27,987 nucleotides of DNA from Egerieenecus sp048201975 (GTDB lineage Bacteria; Bacillota; Clostridia; Christensenellales; Aristaeellaceae). Below are positions 24,801 through 27,987 of the stretch, one piece after another. Below the pieces are notes generated by a model. That model worked only from the letters and a program-made list of their open reading frames with translations. It did not search any database and had not been told where the DNA came from. Location of the stretch: contig DBFBGQ010000060.1 of NCBI GenBank assembly GCA_048201975.1, positions 1-27,987 on the forward strand. Direction: 5' to 3'. Position 1 is the first letter of the stretch. The number at the start of each line of letters is the position of its first letter. The translations under genes were made by a program, and so were the position numbers.

Positions 24801-25829
24801 CGTTGCGCGGAACACGCGATTGTACAGTGTGCGATCTGCGCGCAGGACTGCCTTGAGCTCGGCCAAATCCTTCTTATTCTGCTCGTACTGCCGTACTTTT
24901 GCCTCAGAGATGGATGAAGCGCCGCCAAGGAGACGCTGCAATACGCCCCAGTTATACAAGCTGCGCCATGCCTCCAGCAACGCGAAGCGATCGCCAAGCA
25001 CGGCCTCCAGTACCGGCAGTCCATCCTCATAGCCGGCCTTGCGAAATTCTGCCTCCTTTTGCTCGGCTTCTTCCAGCGTTGGGTCCTCATAAAGCTCGGA
25101 CAGCTTGACCTTTGCGCCGGTCAATGCCTTGACCCACGTCTTCTGCTGTTTCGTCTCCGCTGCGAACACGGCGTTCAGCTGCTTTTGCCGTGCGCTGATA
25201 CTGAGTGTGCTGTCCATCAACAGGGGTCTGAGCGTATCGATATCATGGCAACGCAGCTCCATTCCCAGCTCGTCTTCGAACCTCAGTTCCAGCTCGCGTA
25301 TGATTTCTTCCAGCTCTGGCAGCTGTCCATCTCCCAAGTCAGCGTACAGGAAATGACCTCGTTTCTTGAGGATATGATGCAGCGCCAGGTAAACCAGCCG
25401 CACATCGAAGGGCCCGTCCTGTGTCATCAACGCACGACGCAGATGATAGACCGTCGGGTACTGAGCATGATACTCTCGGTCGGTCCAGCCTTTCTGTTCA
25501 AAGAGCGTGTACTTCCACGGCTTATCTTGAGACCAGAGCCTTGCCGCGTCCATGCGCTGAAAGAAGGCAGGATCCACCCGCGCAATCTGTGCCTGGAACA
25601 GCTCCTGCAGCAGAGCCAGGCGCTGATTTCGGCGGTCATATCGCCTGCGTTGCACGCGCGCCACGCGGCGCGCAGCAGCGGTCTGCGCCTCCTCAAAGAG
25701 CCGAACGCCCCACATATCCTTCCCTTTGACCCTGCATAGCCTGTATGTTTCATCACTCACAGCCCAGCCGACTGATGTCGAACCGATGTCCAGGCCCAGA
25801 TATGCCGCGTTTTTTCCGCAACGCTCCAT
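21837..25829 (-). CDS. cas9: Cas9 RNA-guided endonuclease, type II-A
   Basis: This 1330-residue effector is guided by crRNA and tracrRNA and cuts both strands of target DNA. Numbered from ATG 25829: RuvC-I LGLDIGSTSVGWAV (Asp14), arginine-rich bridge helix at about 51-79, REC lobe to about 700, RuvC-II IFIEMARG (Glu760), HNH DIDHIYPRSR (His843) with Asn857, and RuvC-III HHAKDAYLN (His973, Asp977). A PAM-interacting domain fills the C-terminus. All catalytic residues are present at spacings like those of the streptococcal enzyme. The frame is open to a TTG at 25862, but ATG 25829 with GGGG upstream fits the family start. It heads the cas9-cas1-cas2-csn2 operon, and its start codon touches the divergent tracrRNA promoter. 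The PAM cannot be inferred from this window. Confidence 0.98.
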   Translation of the reverse strand: MERCGKNAAYLGLDIGSTSVGWAVSDETYRLCRVKGKDMWGVRLFEEAQTAAARRVARVQRRRYDRRNQRLALLQELFQAQIARVDPAFFQRMDAARLWSQDKPWKYTLFEQKGWTDREYHAQYPTVYHLRRALMTQDGPFDVRLVYLALHHILKKRGHFLYADLGDGQLPELEEIIRELELRFEDELGMELRCHDIDTLRPLLMDSTLSISARQKQLNAVFAAETKQQKTWVKALTGAKVKLSELYEDPTLEEAEQKEAEFRKAGYEDGLPVLEAVLGDRFALLEAWRSLYNWGVLQRLLGGASSISEAKVRQYEQNKKDLAELKAVLRADRTLYNRVFRATDVPGNYASIVGHAWVEGKKQTVKVCGHEDFCKFIEKVLDTLEQDERVQALRTRAKEGTLLPKLISGDNSVIPYQLHRAEMEQILDRAAVYLPFLKEKDVEGLTPADKIRALLVFRIPYYVGPLNPHSPNSWFVRKTEGPIYPWNFEDRVDRVRSAQAFIDRMTSSCTYLRGCDVLPACSPIYERFTVLNELNPMTVKGEPLSIELKQAIFEQVFLKIRKPGIRNIVGFLRAQGYDVSREDLGGIDVQGGVKSSLRTTLALQEILGEKYDDAKAEEIVLAATYFGDDRRLLREKLRSLGLTDDVIGRLLRLHCAGWGRLSRELLCEVTSFVPGQPDGASILDTLWKTNETLMGLLSDRYMFAEAIEARNRDVGEESLYDFIDELYVSPSVKRQIRQTVLVARELRKVIGHDPKKIFIEMARGKEKKPERKPKRKQTLLACYETFQNEAGALYETLMQTDSQRLRQDKIYLYYTQMGRCMYSGERIDLEELLRSESLYDIDHIYPRSRVKDDSIDNRVLVKRTLNEKKGNDYPLSHEIVEGERAFWSMLLYRKLISREKYERLTRRTGFTDEELTSFAARQLVETRQGTKAVAQLLGRMMPDSEIVYVKAGLVSDFRHARSLPKVRELNDLHHAKDAYLNIVVGNIYNTQFTHSPMRYICEHRDNYTVNLDSLLKMEIHRGGVLAWDPADGGSIATVRRTMARNSPLVTMMSVIYSGILFDLQPKPQGQGQMPLKKGLPIEKYGGYNKVTGACFMLVEHTLRRRRVRSLIDIPLHLYPDAVSHPELALRHCIEMRDLKEPRIILPIIRMRALLSLDGYKMYITGRTNGNLCIQNANQLMVSEEWEQYIKKIVKVARESMEYERLRGGDGYRPNPRDGLCPEKNLALYDLFVQKMERMPYCQRMSGQRDKLLQARAAFEALDVAQQCCILCQLLNLFSRVGGEADLTGIGLVKNFGILHPSGMISGCAQALLIHQSPTGLYERVVDLNRL

Positions 25830-25858
25830 TGACAATCCCCATTTCTTTTGTGTATAAT
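25829..25858 (+). promoter_or_regulatory. tracrRNA promoter
   Basis: TTGACA at 25829-25834 (perfect consensus) and TATAAT at 25853-25858 (perfect consensus) are 18 bp apart on the plus strand, placing the start near 25865, the first base of the anti-repeat. The -35 box overlaps the cas9 start codon. The sequence GTATAATAC is palindromic, so the same spot offers a TATTAT -10 box to the minus strand, toward cas9. Confidence 0.85.
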
Positions 25859-25864
25859 ACAACT

Positions 25865-25972
25865 GTCTTGTTACCTCAGGACAACACCATGTTCAAATAA
25901 GGCTTTAGCCACCCCGTCCTCTTGCGAGGACCCGCATCGAGCGGAATGGACCTGCGACGGCAGGTCTTTTTT
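25865..25972 (+). ncRNA. tracrRNA
   Basis: The anti-repeat at 25865-25898 follows the complement of the CRISPR repeat over nearly its whole length (shared blocks GTTACCTC, ACAACACCAT and TCAAA). A central mismatch would form the bulge typical of type II duplexes. Next come a nexus hairpin GGCTTTAGCC (25901-25910), a 6-bp hairpin GTCCTC-TTGC-GAGGAC (25916-25931), a small CCGC/GCGG hairpin (25932-25944), and a terminator stem GACCTGC/GCAGGTC (25949-25966) with six T residues. The RNA would be about 108 nt, divergent from cas9, as in streptococcal loci. It pairs with crRNA, supports RNase III processing and loads Cas9. Confidence 0.93.
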
Positions 25973-26530
25973 ATTCGATGATACCATATCTTTTCAAGGG
26001 ATTCAAGTTTTTGGATATTTCGCTGTTTTGATTTATTGTACGTTTGTCAAACATGAATTTGCAAAGCGAATGCGAAAAGGTAGAATAAGGGACCTGTTGG
26101 CAAAAAAGAAATCCAAGCTGCAAGTGGATGTCTCTAGCTCGGATTTTCAGCGTATGTTTGGTCAAAAGGATAGCCCTGACCATCCTTTTTAGTTTTAACG
26201 CCATGGCAGATAAGAGGCACTCCTCTGTCACGGCTGGAATGCCCCTTTTTCTGATCTTAGCACGACAACGTTCTCGTTTGAGTAGGGAATTTAATTCACT
26301 TAGAAGAAAAATTAAACAGAAAGCTTGGAAATAAATCGCTAAGTGTGAGCAATCTACTTTCTGTTCTTGTAAGCGTGTTTCAGAACGTTACAGAAATTAA
26401 TATTTTGACCTGCAAAAGCGAACAGAGTTCTTAGCCAAACTTATATTTAATAATGTTTGGGAGTTAAATCAGTTTGATTGCTCAATCAAATAGAGATGTT
26501 CCAATGCTTTCGAAACCAGACAAGCAGAAA
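25973..26530. other. AT-rich intergenic region with candidate cas9 promoter
   Basis: The base composition is visibly poorer in G+C than both sides. On the minus strand TTGAAT (26001-26006), 17 bp and TATCAT (25978-25983) could drive a cas9 transcript whose leader is antisense to the tracrRNA. A short inverted repeat AAAAGGAT...ATCCTTTT lies at about 26164-26189, and a perfect 8-bp hairpin TTTGATTG/CAATCAAA lies at 26473-26490, past the hipA stop codon. Open frames of 60-110 codons exist on both strands but have no ribosome site or recognisable domain, so no gene is called. Confidence 0.4.
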
Positions 26531-27658
26531 TCATGACCTCATCCCCCTGTATCGCCGCTCCAAGCCCTCCGTCTTTTCCCGGATTTCCTCTGCAATCTCC
26601 CGGCAAGCCTTTGCTTTCATCCCGGCGGCTTTGCCCACGGCCAGCAGCTCCTGCATGCCGGGGTTTTTGCCGTTGCCATCCACCGTGGTGGCATGCTCGC
26701 CATAATAGGTGGTACTCCAGGTGAGGTCATAGGCGGGAGAAGGGTGCCAGCAGTCCTGTGCCGGATCGTACAGCCAGCTGAAATTCTTGGCGTGGTCGTC
26801 CCGATTGTGGGCGAAAACGTTGAAGCACATGCGCCGGTACATCTGCGCCGTGTCCTCGGCATTGCTCCGGGAAAGGATGCGCGTGAGCTTCATCAGCGTG
26901 TGGTAATCCATGGACGCGGTGCGCCAGTCTGTTTCCAGGATAGCGGCGGCCGTCAGCATATGGCGGCGGATGGCTTGAGCGGCAGCCTGTTCCCGGTCAA
27001 AACGCCGCACGGCAAAATATCCGCCACAACGCCGGGAAGGCAGCAGCCTGGTTTCGGGAACCACAATGCCGCAGGAGGCCGCGCAATCCATATATTCTTT
27101 TTCCATGCGCCCCACTTCCGGCATTTCCCGGGAAGCAGGGAACTTGATAATCCACTCCTCCGTCATTACTTTGGGCCGGGCGCCGCCGGAACTACCGCCC
27201 AGCTGAAAAAGCGCGTCCAGGTCGCCGACATCCTCCTGAAGCAGCAGCGCCTGACATTGCGCGGAGAGCACGTCCAAATCCCCCAGATGAGATGGTTCGT
27301 GCAGGTCCCACGCAGGGCGGTAGGTCAGCGCGCCCATACCGGAGCTTCCCACAATAGCCAACCGTTCCAGCGGCGTGACCTCTTCAGGAGGCAAGCCCCG
27401 ATGCTTCAGCATGCGGTTCACCAGCAGGCGGCCCCATGCGTCAGGTAAGCTGTCCGCAGACACGCCCCACAGCCCCTGAAAGGCCTGGGAGCCCGGCACA
27501 AACACCTTTTGCTCCACGGGCAGGGAAAAGGGACTGATGGCAAAACCGTCCTCCAGCCAGGCATCCGCATAGGCGAAGGCCACGCGGTGATCGGCCGTCT
27601 CGGCCAGGGTTCCCACCAGGCGCTCTCCCAGATAGACATCCAGCTTACGTTCGTTCAC
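26531..27658 (-). CDS. hipA: HipA-family serine/threonine kinase toxin
   Basis: This is a 375-residue kinase of the HipA family. In Escherichia coli HipA phosphorylates glutamyl-tRNA synthetase and induces growth arrest; other members act on other targets. From the GTG at 27658 the landmarks are an N-terminal subdomain with SPFSLP and SADSLPDAWGR, a glycine-rich nucleotide loop GGSSGGARPK (154-163), the catalytic HNRDDHAKN (about 284-292, Asp287) and the metal-binding AYDL (Asp311). An AGGAGG site six nucleotides upstream and a 14-bp overlap with hipB support the GTG start and coupled translation. HipB should bind and silence it. It lies in an accessory block beside CRISPR-Cas, consistent with a stress or defence role. 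Confidence 0.93.
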   Translation of the reverse strand: MNERKLDVYLGERLVGTLAETADHRVAFAYADAWLEDGFAISPFSLPVEQKVFVPGSQAFQGLWGVSADSLPDAWGRLLVNRMLKHRGLPPEEVTPLERLAIVGSSGMGALTYRPAWDLHEPSHLGDLDVLSAQCQALLLQEDVGDLDALFQLGGSSGGARPKVMTEEWIIKFPASREMPEVGRMEKEYMDCAASCGIVVPETRLLPSRRCGGYFAVRRFDREQAAAQAIRRHMLTAAAILETDWRTASMDYHTLMKLTRILSRSNAEDTAQMYRRMCFNVFAHNRDDHAKNFSWLYDPAQDCWHPSPAYDLTWSTTYYGEHATTVDGNGKNPGMQELLAVGKAAGMKAKACREIAEEIREKTEGLERRYRGMRS

Positions 27659-27920
27659 GGAGTACCTCCTCAATGCTGTCGTAGGTTACCGCCGTAAATA
27701 GGCGCTTGATCTCGTCCTCGCAGCCCAGGGCTACGCAGAGCTTGGTGAGGGACAGCAGCGAAATTTGCCCACTGGTTTCAAAGCGCTTGATGCTGCCGTA
27801 GCTGACGTTGCTCTTTTCGCTGAGCTGCTCCTGGGTCAGCTTGCGCCGCTTGCGGATGCGGCTCAGGCGCTGTGCCAGTGCAAGGTTGATCTCTTCGGGC
27901 GTTTCCCAGACAAATCCCAT
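27645..27920 (-). CDS. hipB: HipB-like XRE antitoxin and repressor
   Basis: This 91-residue DNA-binding protein is almost entirely a helix-turn-helix domain (about 12-70): LAQRLSRIRKRRKLTQEQLSEKSNVSYGSIKRFETSG. It has a short tail, YDSIEEVLRERT, that overlaps the hipA start. It should neutralise HipA and repress its own operon. The ATG follows GGAGG by eight nucleotides. It precedes hipA as is usual for this family. The gene looks intact, with no sign of decay. Confidence 0.9.
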   Translation of the reverse strand: MGFVWETPEEINLALAQRLSRIRKRRKLTQEQLSEKSNVSYGSIKRFETSGQISLLSLTKLCVALGCEDEIKRLFTAVTYDSIEEVLRERT

Positions 27921-27937
27921 AGTGATTTCCTCCAGCG

Positions 27938-27986
27938 GATCATATATTAGCTAAATCAAATGATTTTATGCAAAAATAGATCATAT
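27938..27986 (-). promoter_or_regulatory. hipBA promoter with repeated operator-like motif
   Basis: On the minus strand TTGCAT (27968-27973), 18 bp and TAATAT (27944-27949) form a good promoter ahead of hipB. The octamer ATATGATC (minus strand) occurs twice, at 27938-27945 and 27979-27986, flanking the promoter 41 bp apart. These could be HipB binding sites. The region runs into the window edge. Confidence 0.55.
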
Positions 27987-27987
27987 T

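Noticed and set aside
25971..26231. An 86-codon minus-strand frame as the missing 5' half of the truncated XRE gene
   Set aside because: It contains no helix-turn-helix pattern and does not match the start of an XRE repressor.

Overview
The window looks like a piece of a GC-rich chromosome from an anaerobic, gut-type Firmicute of class Clostridia. This rests on a SpoIIIE/FtsK-type translocase, carbohydrate ABC transport with a GH4 glycosidase, an Oscillospiraceae-style integrase and strong AGGAGG ribosome sites with many GTG/TTG starts. The taxon is inference; no marker gene settles it.

Positions 1-11603 are chromosomal housekeeping and sugar-use genes. They hold the DNA translocase (39-2960, +), a hairpin-rich intergenic segment, a three-gene carbohydrate importer on the minus strand (3395-6641), a GH4 glycosidase (6822-8216, -), a divergent AraC regulator (8388-9257, +), a MacB-like permease with its membrane-fusion partner (9243-11386, -), and tRNA-Val(GAC) at 11527-11603. 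The AraC protein probably senses a sugar and controls the glycosidase and perhaps the importer. Imported oligosaccharide would then be cut by the GH4 enzyme.

Positions 11604-17225 are a mobilizable or integrative element lodged at the 3' end of tRNA-Val. It has paired 12-bp direct repeats that look like integrase arm sites, a tyrosine recombinase, a MobV relaxase broken by a frameshift, a perfect 17-bp inverted repeat (candidate oriT or origin), a P4-type helicase, a CHC2 primase and a divergent XRE repressor with a 13-bp inverted-repeat operator. The relaxase frameshift and a missing box-II histidine in the integrase suggest partial decay.

Positions 17621-25972 are a complete type II-A CRISPR-Cas system. 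It consists of 31 repeats and 30 spacers, a short leader whose promoter lies inside the end of csn2, a tightly overlapping cas9-cas1-cas2-csn2 operon (all minus strand), and a divergent tracrRNA with a near-consensus promoter, a full-length anti-repeat and a Rho-independent terminator. Cas9 is about 1330 residues with all catalytic residues in place. The leader-distal end of the array runs straight into the 3' half of a truncated XRE regulator gene, which marks a rearrangement junction.

Positions 25973-27987 hold an AT-rich gap without a convincing gene, then a hipB-hipA type toxin-antitoxin/kinase pair with its promoter at the right edge. CRISPR-Cas, HipBA and the integrated element together form an accessory, defence-type island. 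No second copy of the tRNA 3' end was seen in the window, so the right boundary of the element is not defined here.
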